From NCBI GenBank assembly GCA_016710365.1, contig JADJVW010000019.1:1-64000 (forward strand): 64,000 bases of DNA, given 5' to 3'. The position numbers were made by a program, and so were the translations under genes. The stretch's first letter is position 1. Each line of letters begins with the position of its first letter. The notes under the pieces are model-generated. The model was not told the DNA's origin, searched no databases, and saw nothing but the letters and a program-made list of their open reading frames with translations. Source of the DNA: Candidatus Caldilinea saccharophila. GTDB lineage: Bacteria > Chloroflexota > Anaerolineae > Caldilineales > Caldilineaceae. Of this stretch, positions 8,909 through 16,693 are shown piece after piece.

Positions 8909-9835
8909 CGCTTTTCTTAGGGTAAACGAAACACTGTAGTATTGGACATCAATGTTGTTGACCATTGTTAGTGCGTAAGAAAGTTTCGGGTCTGGGTCTC
9001 GACAAATTACAAGACCTTTAACCGCTTGACCGTCGGTACAGAGATTCTGCTTGACCCAACCCATGTAGCGAAGAATTTGACCGACAACTTGATCCGACGG
9101 ACGACCCTTCTTCAATTCGATTACTACAAGCGAATTTGACGCTTGCTCTATAGCTAGGATGTCAATAGGGCCGATGTCAGTGGAGTACTGCTGCCCATCA
9201 AGACCTTCCGCATCTCCGTAGATTTTCAGTTTCCCCTTGAATATCGCATTGAAATTGCTAACAATGAATTCCTCAAGATATTTTTCCAGCACGAACTCAT
9301 TTTGGTTTTCGACCGTTTCATCCGAGGTGGTGAATAACTCCGGGGTTGACTCCTCTACTAGAGAAAGGTACTGACCCTCAGTGATCTCGTAGATTGAATG
9401 CTGGGAAAGACAATATTGGGGAAAATCTTATTACGGGATTGGTTCAACCACGCGACTTCTAGGAAGTTCGGATGTGAGTTATCAGGTGATGTCAGATAAG
9501 AATTTTTTCCGGGAGCGTAAAAACCCGCCTTCATCACCTTGCCAAATTGCGGCAAGTATCTTGCGGCCTTTTCGTGCAATGACCACATCGTCCGGGTTAA
9601 TTTCGTGGTAAAACGACCAAAGCATATTAACGAAGAGCGACTTTGTTGCATTTGGCTTGTTTGGATAAGCGGATGCTACGGCTTCAATGAGTGCCTCGTG
9701 GCTCATCTTCGATACATCACCAACCTGATTCCATCCGATTGAAATTACATTGTTGGCAAGATCGAATTGCCAAACTCTATCAAACACTTCAGGGTTTTTT
9801 GACTCAAATGGAGCGATTACCCAGTAACGTGTCAT
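8903..9835 (-). CDS. NucS/PD-(D/E)XK-like nuclease on cassette, two frame breaks
   Basis: The N-terminal part (MTRYWVIAPFESKNPEVFDRVWQFD...) resembles proteins paired with a C-terminal restriction-type nuclease domain. The C-terminal part carries DIGPIDILAIE then LVVIELKKGRPSDQVVGQILRYMGWV, a PD-(D/E)XK core (D...ELK) of the NucS/DUF91 type. The frame changes at about 9530 and again at about 9402; reading across gives HSIYEITEGQYLSLVEE and joins both halves, so a single gene of about 310 residues is likely. Function is presumably DNA cleavage in repair or defence. It is AT-richer than neighbours. Confidence 0.7.
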
Positions 9836-9870
9836 TGATTATCTCCAATGTGGCGGATGATGTGGTGCGC

Positions 9871-9967
9871 CCTAATGTCCCGCTCACCTGCGGGCGTGAG
9901 CCCGCCAGGTGCAGCAGGTAGTTTAACGGCAGTAGCCGCCCGCTGCATCGGTGAGCGGGACATTTTG
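9871..9967. repeat. Large fold-back next to attC
   Basis: The arm AATGTCCCGCTCACC (from about 9874) is repeated inverted as GGTGAGCGGGACATT (to about 9964). The loop contains a GTTTAAC heptamer at 9921-9927 that also fits the attC core consensus. It may be a second attC or a cassette relic in front of the nuclease gene. Confidence 0.55.
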
Positions 9968-9997
9968 CGGGCGGCGTAGCCGTCCGCAAAACGGCTT

Positions 9998-10113
9998 GCG
10001 TTACCTGCGTGTGGGCGGGCGTGGACTCTGCTTGAGATGTAGGAAAAACTCGAAGCCAGAAAAATGCTTGTAAATCGCGCAGACTCCCACACGTCAGGTG
10101 CACGCTGTTAGCC
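9998..10113. repeat. attC site (metal transporter cassette)
   Basis: The right core GTTAGCC (10107-10113) and a weak left core GCGTTAC (9998-10004) bound arms ACCTGCGTGTGGG and CCCACACGTCAGGT that pair with a bulge. Confidence 0.6.
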
Positions 10114-10132
10114 GCCGTTTCTTGGCAGTGAA

Positions 10133-10925
10133 CTATTTTGCAATTTGCAATATACGATATGCGCCACGCGCCACAATCATAAATACGATTGCTCCGACAA
10201 CCAAATCAGGAATTTTGGAATTTGTTACAAAAACCAATATACCAGCGAGAATAACCCCGATGTTGATTATCACATCATTGGAGGTGAAAATCATGCTGGC
10301 TTGCATGTGGGCTTCATTGTTTTTGCTTTTTTGAAGTAAATACAAACTGGTTGCATTTCCAATCAACGCAAGTGTTGAAATAACAATCATTGTTTGAAAT
10401 GTAGGAACATCGCCAAGCCCAAGAAAACCTGATTACTTCGGTAACGCCAAAAATAGCCAAAATTATTTGGAAATACCCACTTGCTTTGGCGATATTCTTT
10501 TTCTTGGCAATTGTCCCCCCAATCGCAAAAAGTGCAAGCCCATAAACAAGGCTATCTGCAAGCATATCTAAACTATCGGCAACAAGCCCCATTGAATTGG
10601 AGATGAACCCCATTAATATTTCAAGTGCAAAAAAGAAAAAGTTGATAGACAGAACTTGCCACAACAATTTTCGCTCTAAATTGGCATTGCCAGTTGGCAC
10701 AAACTCATCTGTCGTGCCACTTTCAATTAGAGTTGTATCAAGTTGCAAGCTATTCAGTGCGTCAAAAATTGATTGATAATCGCCCGTGTGGAAAACATCT
10801 AACTTGCGATTGGGCAAATCAAACTGCAAAGAGGATATATTGCTGACTTCTTGAAGTTTCAGCCGTACTAATTGTTCTTCAGATGCACAGTCCATTTGCT
10901 GGACAGCGAAGGTTGTTTTTTGCAT
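10133..10925 (-). CDS. Cation diffusion facilitator-like metal transporter, one frame break (cassette)
   Basis: The N-terminal 75 residues (QQMDCASEEQLVRLKL...) look like an HMA-type metal-binding domain with an MDC motif. They are followed by CDF helices with SMGLVADSLDMLADSLVYGLAL (metal-site Asp residues) and, after a frame break at about 10425, SNDVIINIGVILAGI. Members export Zn, Co, Cd or similar ions by proton exchange. The gene is markedly AT-rich (many AAA/ATT codons), unlike the chromosome around it, and is the first cassette after attI. The break could be a sequencing error or real decay. Confidence 0.75.
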
Positions 10926-10944
10926 ACTTTACTCCAATATTTAT

Positions 10945-11130
10945 TTTGCAGGACAGGCGGCTAACTAGTCATTATCGAGCAAATGACCGATGATTTTTCC
11001 TCCCAGGGATCATATCATGCTCATCGGAAGGTATGATCCATCATAGAAGCGATTATCCATCAAATCGGTGCAATAATCAATCCCTTTCTCTGGATAAAAA
11101 CGTCATCACCCGCAAATCGGGAGTCATGCG
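10945..11130. promoter_or_regulatory. Candidate attI and intI/cassette promoter region
   Basis: This 200-base gap separates intI from the first cassette. GGCTAAC at 10959-10965 fits the core heptamer at a cassette junction. The remainder is AT-richer with short inverted pieces (ATCATATCATGC, GGTATGATCC). By analogy with other integrons it should hold attI and the divergent promoters, but no promoter could be assigned with confidence. Confidence 0.4.
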
Positions 11131-12105
11131 ATGAACGAAAAACCCAAAAAGCTCCTCGACCAGGCGCGCGATAAGCTGCGCCTCAAGAACTACAGCTACG
11201 CCACCGAAAAGAGCTACATCGGCTGGATCAGGCGTTATATTCTCTTTCACCAGAAGCGCCATCCGGCCGACATGGGCAAGACGGAAATCGAGGCGTTTCT
11301 CACCCACCTGGCGGTCGAGGGCAATGTCGCGCCCTCGACGCAGAACCAGGCGCTGCACGCTCTGCTTTTCCTCTATCGAGACGTGCTGGAACAACCGATT
11401 GTTGGCAACGTGGAGGCGCTGCGGGCGCGCGAGCATCGGCGTTTGCCGACTGTTCTCACGGTGGAGGAAACGCAGCGCGTGCTTGGCCAACTAGATGGCG
11501 TCTACCACCTGATCGGGCTGTTACTCTACGGCAGCGGTCTGCGCGTGCAGGAGTGCCTTTCCCTGCGCGTCAAGGACATTGATTGTACGCGCAAAGAGAT
11601 CATGGTTCGCAGCGGCAAGGGCGACAAGGATCGCGTGACAATGTTACCGGAGAAAGCGATTCCCGAACTGGAGACGCATCTGACGCAGGTCAGGACGCAG
11701 CACGAGCGCGACCGACCTGCTCGGCTATGGCATAGCGCCCTTGCCCGGCACGTTGGAGCGCAAATACCCCAACGCCAACCGGGAGTGGGGTTGGCAGTTT
11801 ATCTTTCCCGCCGCTTCGCTTTCTAGGAATCCGCAGGCTGATCATGACTTACACTCTATCGATTCCATCTGCACGAGAGCCAGGTGCAAAAGGCAATCCA
11901 CAAAGCAGCGAAGCAGGTCAGCATCCCCAAACCGGTCAGCCCCACACCTTTCACCACTGCTTTGCCACGCATCTGCTCAGAAGCAAGCTATGACATCCGC
12001 ACCGTGCAGGAGTTGCTCGGTCACAAGGATGTCAAGACCACGCAGATTTACACCCACGTGCTCAATCGCGGCCCACGCGCCGTACGCAGCCCGCTGGACA
12101 GATAG
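11131..12105 (+). pseudogene. intI: Integron integrase IntI, decayed
   Basis: A tyrosine recombinase of the integron class. It begins with NEKPKKLLDQARDKLRLKNY and the SAM-like core-binding domain, then LLYGSGLRVQECL (catalytic Arg I) and SGKGDKDR (Lys). The IntI-type insert LERKYPNANREWGWQF follows in frame 2 after a break near 11715. The end, LLGHKDVKTTQIYTHVLNRG (His and Tyr), returns to frame 1 near 11860. Two compensating breaks flank the Arg II region, which reads HTFHHCFATHLL. Family members have HxxR there, so the second catalytic Arg is His. Four frame changes plus a lost active-site residue suggest a dead integrase, although sequencing indels could account for the frame changes. Confidence 0.85.
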
Positions 12106-12111
12106 CCTTTT

Positions 12112-12564
12112 CTACGCGCCGATCTCCCACCGCTCCAGCGTCACGTCGTCGAGGTAATCTTCGTCGATGACGGCGCCTTGGCCAATGCTGTCGGGCACGG
12201 TCAGCGTGCTGTCCTCGTTGAGCGTGAAGGGATTCTTGACAATGTCACGTGCAAAGTAGCGGTCGTTGGCGCTGATGTCGCCGGGCAGGGTGAAGTTGGG
12301 CAGGCTCGCCAGCGCCGCGTTGACCGCGCGACTGATGCCCGTCTCCAACATGCCGCCATGCCAGACCGCCCTGCCCGCGGCCTGCAGCTCGATCGCCCAG
12401 CGCGCATGGTCCGGCGAGGCGCTGCTCTCGTCCAGGCAGAGCAGCGAGCGCAGCAGCGGCTTGAGTTTGGCGTGGTCGAAGACGTCGTCGTGCGCCAGCG
12501 GCTGCTCGGCCAGCAGCAGGAGATCAACTGGGGCGCGTGCGTCGCACTGTCCGCCGTCTAACAT
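12112..12564 (-). CDS. Hypothetical protein
   Basis: A 150-residue frame that reads like a soluble protein (LLLLAEQPLAHDDVFDH..., C-terminal ISANDRYFARDIVKNPF...DDVTLERWEIGA). I do not recognise a family. Its start codon overlaps a GTTAGAC heptamer (12557-12563) resembling an attC core, so a link to the integron is possible. It converges with intI, 7 bases from its end. Confidence 0.5.
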   Translation of the reverse strand: MLDGGQCDARAPVDLLLLAEQPLAHDDVFDHAKLKPLLRSLLCLDESSASPDHARWAIELQAAGRAVWHGGMLETGISRAVNAALASLPNFTLPGDISANDRYFARDIVKNPFTLNEDSTLTVPDSIGQGAVIDEDYLDDVTLERWEIGA

Positions 12565-12591
12565 GACAGAACCTCACAGCAGGGCTATAAT
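12563..12591 (+). promoter_or_regulatory. Sigma70-type promoter for ilvE
   Basis: A -35 ATGACA (12563-12568), 17 bases, then -10 TATAAT (12586-12591). The ilvE start lies 75 bases downstream. Confidence 0.65.
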
Positions 12592-12665
12592 GCGGAAAAC
12601 TCCATCCGTTTTCTCACCGTCTCGTTCGAGACACCCACATGACCAAGCAACAAGGAGCGTTTCCG

Positions 12666-13587
12666 ATGACCATGCGCGCTGATTATATTTGGATGAACGG
12701 CAAGATCATTCCCTGGGACGAGGCGCAGGTGCACGTCTTCACTCATGCGCTGCACTATGGCAGCAGCGTCTTCGAGGGCATCCGCGTCTATGAGACGCCC
12801 AACGGGCCTGCGATTTTCCGCGGCCGCGAACACTACGAACGCCTCCTCTACAGCGCCAAAGTCGCCCGCATCCCATCGCCCTACACCGTGGATGAATACT
12901 TGCAGGCCACGATCGACACGGTGAAAGCCAACCAGCAACGCAGCGCCTATGTGCGACCGCTTGCCTTCCGGGGCTATAACACCCTCGGTGTGGACGGTCG
13001 CGGCTGCCCGGTCGAAGTCATCATCGCCTCGGTGCCGTGGGGCGCGTACCTGGGCAAAGAAGGGCTGGAGCAGGGCGTCGATGTGCAGGTGAGCACCTGG
13101 CGGCGCATGGCGCCCGACACCCTCAACGCGCTGGCCAAGATCGGCGGGCAGTACGTCAACAGCCAGAACATCGTCATGGAGGCGCGCGACAACGGCTTTG
13201 CCGAAGGCATTGCCCTCGACATCAACGGCTATGTCTCCGAGGGCAGCGGTGAAAACATCTTCTTGATCGTCAAAGGAAAAATCTACACGCCGCCGTTGGC
13301 CAACAGCATCCTCGGCGGCATCACGCGCGACTGCGCCACGCAGATCGCCCAGGAGCTGGGCTACACCGTCACCGAAGCCGTCCTCCCGCGCGAAATGCTC
13401 TACATGGCCGACGAGATCTTTTTCACCGGCACCGCGGCCGAGATTACCCCTGTGCGCTCGGTGGATCGTCTGCCGGTGGGCGAGGAACAACGCGCAGCCC
13501 CATTACCAGAGCGCATCAGGCGCGCTTCTTCGGCGTTGTCGAAGGCGAGTGCCCGACACATATCACTGGCTGACGATGGTGGAATAA
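12666..13587 (+). CDS. ilvE: Branched-chain amino acid aminotransferase, two frame breaks near the 3' end
   Basis: A PLP fold-type IV aminotransferase catalysing the last step of Val/Leu/Ile synthesis. It shows IWMNGKIIPWDEAQVHVFTHALHYGSSVFEGIR, the YVRPLAFRGY region, the PLP lysine in NALAKIGGQYVNS, and SEGSGENIF. The ATG at 12666 has AAGGAG 8 bases upstream. From about 13490 the frame shifts twice: RFFGVVEGE and then VPDTYHWLTMVE ending at 13585-13587, the usual C-terminus. The reading frame left without correction runs on to 13622. Both breaks look like single-base errors. Confidence 0.93.
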
Positions 13588-13682
13588 GCCTTCCGCCAGA
13601 AATAGGTTGCGGCTGCTTGTGACTACTGTTACCGCGAGCGGCTGCGCAAAAATTTCTGAATAGACAATCAACAGGAGACGCT

Positions 13683-15128
13683 ATGCAGGTGCTGGTCACA
13701 GGCGCAACCGGATATGTCGGCGGGCGGCTGATCCCGCGCCTGCTGGAGCGCGGCCACGAGGTGCGCGTGCTCGTGCGCGACCCGCGGCGCATCGGCGGGC
13801 GGCCGTGGGCCGGGCAAGTGGAAGTGGTCGCCGGCAATCTGCTCGACGCCGCCTCGGTGCAACGCGCCGTGGAGGGTGTGGACGCAGCCTACTACCTCGT
13901 GCACTCCATGGGCGCTAATGAGGACTTTGCCGCGCTCGACCGTAAGGCCGCCACTACCTTTGCCGCCGCGGCCGCTAAAGTAGCGCATGTCATCTATCTG
14001 GGCGGCCTGCTGCCCACCGTGCCGCACGTTTCGGCCCATCTGCGCTCACGTGCGGAGGTGGGCGCCATTCTCCACACCTTTTGCCGCACCACGGAATTTC
14101 GCGCCGGGCCGGTCATCGGCTCCGGCTCCGCCTCATTTGAGATGGTGCGCTACCTGACCGAACGCCTGCCCGTCATGGTGGCGCCACGCTGGATCCTGAA
14201 CCAGGTGCAGCCGATTGCCATTCGTGATGTGCTCAGCTATCTGATCGCCGCGCTCGACCGCAGCCCGCTGGGCATCGTCGATATCGGCGGCGACCGGCTG
14301 ACCTTCAAGCAGATGATGCAGGAATACGCCGACGCGCGCCATCTGTACCGCATCATCATCCCTGTGCCCGTGCCGGTGCGGTTGTCGCTGATCGGCGCTA
14401 ACTGGGTGGGGCTGGTCACGCCCATCCCGAACGACCTGGCCATGCCCCTGGTGGAAGGCGTCGTCGACCCCATCGTGGCGGATACGACGCGCGCCCACCT
14501 TGAATTTCCCGAAATCCAGCCCATTACCTACCGAAAGGCGTTGGATCTGGCGATCAGACGCATTCAGAGCGGCGATGTGGAGACGCGCTGGAGCGGGGCC
14601 TTGGGCGGCGCGGTCACCTATGAGTTGATGGACGTCGAAGGGATGGCGCAGGAGGTGCGCAGCATCTACACCGAGCTCCCACCGCAGGCGCTCTTCAAGA
14701 GTTTCAGCACGATCGGCGGCGATCGCGGCTGGCTGGCGTGGGAGTGGGCGTGGAAGATTCGCGGCGTGATGGATAAAGCCGTGGGTGGGCCGGGTCTGCG
14801 CCGGGGGCGCCGCGACCCGCTGGCGCTGTTGCCGGGCGAGGCGCTGGATTTCTGGCGCGTCGAGGTGGCCGATCCGCCTCATCTGTTGCGGCTACGCGCC
14901 GAGATGAAGGTGCCCGGCCGCGCCTGGCTGCAATGGGAAACCGTTCCCGAAGGCAGCGGCACGCGTCTGGTGCAGACCGCGCTTTTTACGCCGACCGGCT
15001 TCTTGGGCATGTTGTATTGGTATTCGCTCTATCCGGTGCACAAGGTGATCTTCAGCGCCTTGATCCGAGCCATTGCACGCGACGCCGTCTACATGTACGA
15101 CCGGCAGTCATCGACGACCGCGCCCTGA
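13683..15128 (+). CDS. NAD(P)-binding SDR-like protein with C-terminal DUF2867 domain
   Basis: A 481-residue protein. The N-terminal Rossmann domain starts MQVLVTGATGYVGGRLIPRL (TGATGYVG nucleotide loop), as in atypical short-chain dehydrogenases, with YYLVHSMG further on. Residues about 320-475 form the DUF2867 domain (LALLPGEALDFWRVE... YWYSLYPVHKVIFSALIRAIA). The family is widespread and the reaction is unknown; roles in quinone or lipid metabolism have been suggested from context only. CAGGAGA lies just upstream of the ATG. Confidence 0.88.
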   Translation: MQVLVTGATGYVGGRLIPRLLERGHEVRVLVRDPRRIGGRPWAGQVEVVAGNLLDAASVQRAVEGVDAAYYLVHSMGANEDFAALDRKAATTFAAAAAKVAHVIYLGGLLPTVPHVSAHLRSRAEVGAILHTFCRTTEFRAGPVIGSGSASFEMVRYLTERLPVMVAPRWILNQVQPIAIRDVLSYLIAALDRSPLGIVDIGGDRLTFKQMMQEYADARHLYRIIIPVPVPVRLSLIGANWVGLVTPIPNDLAMPLVEGVVDPIVADTTRAHLEFPEIQPITYRKALDLAIRRIQSGDVETRWSGALGGAVTYELMDVEGMAQEVRSIYTELPPQALFKSFSTIGGDRGWLAWEWAWKIRGVMDKAVGGPGLRRGRRDPLALLPGEALDFWRVEVADPPHLLRLRAEMKVPGRAWLQWETVPEGSGTRLVQTALFTPTGFLGMLYWYSLYPVHKVIFSALIRAIARDAVYMYDRQSSTTAP

Positions 15129-15285
15129 AACTTTCCCTGCACGGGGCTCGTTTGAATTTTGAATAAAATCCGTGGGAATCTGCCTGATCCGCGCCATCCG
15201 CGGTCTACTTTGCGATGGCTGAACAGGTGCGTTTTCCTCTGCAACCTTTGCCTCTCCGCGCCTCCGCGCCAGAAGGAGTGAAACC
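15129..15285. repeat. Intergenic repeat pieces (ATCCGTGG and CTCCGCGCC types)
   Basis: The spacer contains AAATCCGTGGGAATCTGCC, a GATCCGCGCCATCCGCGG block and CTCTCCGCGCCTCCGCGCC. Related blocks recur at 28917-29003, 37840-37940 and 59835-59890. These are short dispersed repeats with no coding potential seen. Confidence 0.5.
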
Positions 15286-16608
15286 ATGAGCTATCTAGAT
15301 CGCATCCGCGCCGCGCAAGCCGACCCCGAAACGCTCGAACAGACCTATCGCGACGCTGTCCAGCGCAGCGAGGACAACGCGTTTACCGACGCCATCGAGC
15401 AGGTCTACACAGAAACGCCGGAGAATCTGCTCTTCGGCGCGTGGCGTTTCCGGCTGCGCTACGCATCTGTCCAGGCGGCGGCGCGTTCGACTTCCTGGAT
15501 GGCGGCCCTTCTGCTGGCCGCGGCCAATGGCTTTCTCTTCTGGTGGCTCTCTGCTGACCAGTCCATGATCCTGGTCAACGGCGGGAATTACCTGCCGGCG
15601 CTGCTGCTGCTGTGGGCGCCGATCAGCACGCTCTTTGTGATGGCGCTGCTGGTTTTTAGCGGGTCAGGGCGCAGAAATCTGGCGCTGCTGCTGGCGCTGC
15701 TGGTGATGGCCGTCGGCATCTACCCGCTGTGGGCGCATACGTTGATCGGTGACATCGCGCTTGAGCAGCATTATCTGGCTCAGATGCTCCCACATCTGGC
15801 GCTGGTGGCCTGGGCAACGGTTGGGATCTTCCTGCTGCGCGAGCGCGGCGACCGCGCCAATCGCTTCGCCTTCCTGATCAAATCGTTGGAAATCTTCATC
15901 ATGGCCGGGCTGTTTGCGATCGCCGGCGTGATCTTTACTGCCATCACGGCCGGGCTTTTCGACGCGCTCGCGATCCAATTACCCGAAAGCATCATGCGGC
16001 TGATCATCGCGGGCGGCGCGGGCCTGATCCCGGTGCTGGCGGTGGCCGTCATCTACGACCCCACCGTCGCACCCGCAGAACAGTCCTTTGACGAAGGCTT
16101 GAGTAAGGTTATCGCCACGCTCATGCGCGTGTTGCTGCCGCTCACGTTAATCGTGCTCATCATCTACCTGGCCTTTATCCCCTTCCGCTTCTGGGAGCCG
16201 TTCCAGAACCGTGACGTGCTGATCATCTACAACGCCATGCTCTTTGCGGTGGTGGCGCTGCTGGTCGGCGCGACGCCGATTCAACCGGAGACGCTGACGC
16301 GCCAATTGCGCATCTGGCTGCGCCGTGGCCTGATTGCGGTGGCGTTACTGGCGACCGTCGTCAGCATCTACGCGCTGGCGGCCATCGCCTACCGCACCTG
16401 GGAGGGCGGCATCACGCTCAATCGCCTGACCATCATTGGCTGGAACCTGATCAATATTGGGATTTTGGCGGGGTTGTTATGGCGTCAACGGCGCGCAAAT
16501 GAGCGGACGTGGGCTGCCTCTATGCAGGCTGCGTTTGGTGTGGGGATGCCAGTCTATGTCGTGTGGGCGCTATTTGTCGTCCTGGCCATGCCCTTGCTCT
16601 TTGCATAG
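15286..16608 (+). CDS. Polytopic membrane protein of unknown function
   Basis: 440 residues: a soluble, charged N-terminus (about 65 residues, SYLDRIRAAQADPETLEQTYRDA...), then about ten hydrophobic segments across residues 70-440. The general look is of a DUF4153-type membrane protein, but no diagnostic motif was recognised. GAAGGAG precedes the ATG. Conserved hypothetical at best. Confidence 0.75.
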   Translation: MSYLDRIRAAQADPETLEQTYRDAVQRSEDNAFTDAIEQVYTETPENLLFGAWRFRLRYASVQAAARSTSWMAALLLAAANGFLFWWLSADQSMILVNGGNYLPALLLLWAPISTLFVMALLVFSGSGRRNLALLLALLVMAVGIYPLWAHTLIGDIALEQHYLAQMLPHLALVAWATVGIFLLRERGDRANRFAFLIKSLEIFIMAGLFAIAGVIFTAITAGLFDALAIQLPESIMRLIIAGGAGLIPVLAVAVIYDPTVAPAEQSFDEGLSKVIATLMRVLLPLTLIVLIIYLAFIPFRFWEPFQNRDVLIIYNAMLFAVVALLVGATPIQPETLTRQLRIWLRRGLIAVALLATVVSIYALAAIAYRTWEGGITLNRLTIIGWNLINIGILAGLLWRQRRANERTWAASMQAAFGVGMPVYVVWALFVVLAMPLLFA

Positions 16609-16693
16609 CAGCGTTCCCTCGGATATGGTGACGACGTAGAGCCAGCAACTGCTCGCTCCTCAAGGCTGAGCGAGCCACTCCGATGCAGCCGGT

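Larger units (their letters stand above)
6853..12105. mobile_element. Chromosomal integron: decayed intI, candidate attI and gene cassettes
   Basis: A tyrosine recombinase of the IntI type on the plus strand (11131-12105) faces away from a row of minus-strand genes separated by imperfect palindromes. The palindromes are bounded by RYYYAAC and GTTRRRY heptamers, the hallmark of attC sites. Ordered from intI the cassettes are a metal transporter, a NucS-like nuclease, a gene-less attC pair, an antitoxin-toxin pair, an SGNH hydrolase and a Nudix remnant. Several cassettes are clearly AT-richer than their surroundings. The layout is seen directly. That cassettes were captured by IntI is inferred from the known integron mechanism. 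Confidence 0.8.

Noticed and set aside
12585..13490. Minus-strand open frame opposite ilvE
   Set aside because: Antisense shadow of a conserved aminotransferase; no motif or start signal.
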